Shown here: in pieces, positions 7,219-7,340 of the stretch
Position numbering within the stretch: position 1 is the first letter of the stretch
How the letters are laid out: each line of letters begins with the position of its first letter
Assembly (NCBI GenBank): GCA_019244985.1
Contig: JAFASB010000487.1
Coordinates: 1 to 7,340, forward strand
Source: Acidimicrobiia bacterium
GTDB lineage: Bacteria > Actinomycetota > Acidimicrobiia > Acidimicrobiales > AC-14
DNA length: 7,340 nt
Direction: 5' to 3'
Translations under genes and position numbers: made by a program
Notes under the pieces: generated by a model
The model's input: the letters and a program-made list of their open reading frames with translations, nothing else
Told to the model about the DNA's origin: nothing
Databases searched by the model: none

Positions 7219-7340
7219 GCGGCGCCTCCTGACACGACAGGACGGATCTCCACCTCGTCGTCGTCGCTCAGCTGAGCGTCGCCCGTCACGAGCGTGTCAC
7301 CGCGAATCACGAGCACCGCTTCTCGGTTGATCTCGAGCCG
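7215..7340 (-). CDS. Ubiquitin-fold sulfur carrier, ThiS/MoaD/TtuB-like, C-terminal part (runs off right edge)
   Basis: The last 41 codons of a small beta-grasp protein. The visible part includes LEINREAVLVIRGD, then DAQLSDDDEVEIRPVVSGGAA, which is the classic ThiS/MoaD C-terminal pattern: a strand, an acidic turn (L-x-D-x-D-E-V), a last strand (VEIRPVVSGG) and a Gly-Gly. Such carriers are adenylated by an E1-like enzyme and carry sulfur as a C-terminal thiocarboxylate. Here two Ala follow Gly-Gly, so processing to expose glycine, or use of an unusual end, must be assumed. It overlaps ttuA by four bases, which points to TtuB function: sulfur donor for tRNA s2U54. The start, the N-terminal half and any further upstream genes (an E1-like or JAMM protein would be telling) are outside the window. 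MoaD or ThiS of cofactor synthesis is less likely given the neighbour. No gene symbol is assigned because only the tail is visible. Confidence 0.85.
   Translation of the reverse strand, partial: RLEINREAVLVIRGDTLVTGDAQLSDDDEVEIRPVVSGGAA
7225..7230 (-). promoter_or_regulatory. Ribosome binding site of ttuA inside the carrier's Gly-Gly codons
   Basis: The minus strand has AGGAGG six bases before the ttuA GTG. The same bases encode the end of Ser and the Gly-Gly of the upstream sulfur carrier (TCA GGA GGC). The two Ala codons GCC GCG then supply exactly the spacer before GTGA, where the ttuA start and the carrier stop overlap. Confidence 0.75.

Overview
The window looks like high-GC actinobacterial chromosome. 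The best evidence is the Pup-proteasome block (pup, dop, mpa/arc) together with a MarP-type CvpA-trypsin protease, both of which are typical of Actinomycetota. I lean toward a deep-branching lineage such as Acidimicrobiia, but that is a guess from overall character and not something the sequence proves. No insertion sequence, phage gene, CRISPR array, rRNA or tRNA was seen, and the coding density is high.

Left block (1-3403, minus strand, transcribed right to left): mpa/arc, then dop, then the first 27 codons of pup, which run off the left edge. This is the order known from mycobacteria and streptomycetes, so the 20S proteasome genes prcB and prcA probably follow outside the window. Dop prepares (deamidates) Pup and can also remove it from proteins. 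Mpa unfolds pupylated proteins and feeds them to the proteasome; its C-terminal Gln-Tyr-Leu, the proteasome-docking tail, is intact. A strong inverted repeat separates mpa from dop, and dop has no clear ribosome binding site.

Middle (3404-4345): a divergent intergenic region carries a good promoter (TTGACA, 18 bases, TACCTT) for a small plus-strand ferredoxin. In this ferredoxin an aspartate replaces the second cluster cysteine. It converges on msrB, a zinc-type methionine-R-sulfoxide reductase.

Right block (4346-7340, minus strand): four tightly packed genes in the order ubiquitin-fold (ThiS/MoaD-like) sulfur carrier (C-terminal part only), ttuA, trmI, marP. The first two junctions are 4-base stop/start overlaps (GTGA, ATGA) and the third gap is 15 bases. 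TtuA with its carrier makes 2-thiouridine at tRNA position 54, and TrmI makes m1A58. Both modify the tRNA T-loop, so this reads as a T-loop modification operon with a membrane protease gene attached.

The most interesting feature is that two different small-protein systems lie within about 7 kb: Pup/proteasome on one side, and on the other a beta-grasp carrier of the TtuB type, a family known in Thermus to act both as sulfur donor and as protein modifier. This carrier ends in Gly-Gly-Ala-Ala, not a bare Gly-Gly, and its Gly-Gly codons double as the Shine-Dalgarno sequence of ttuA.
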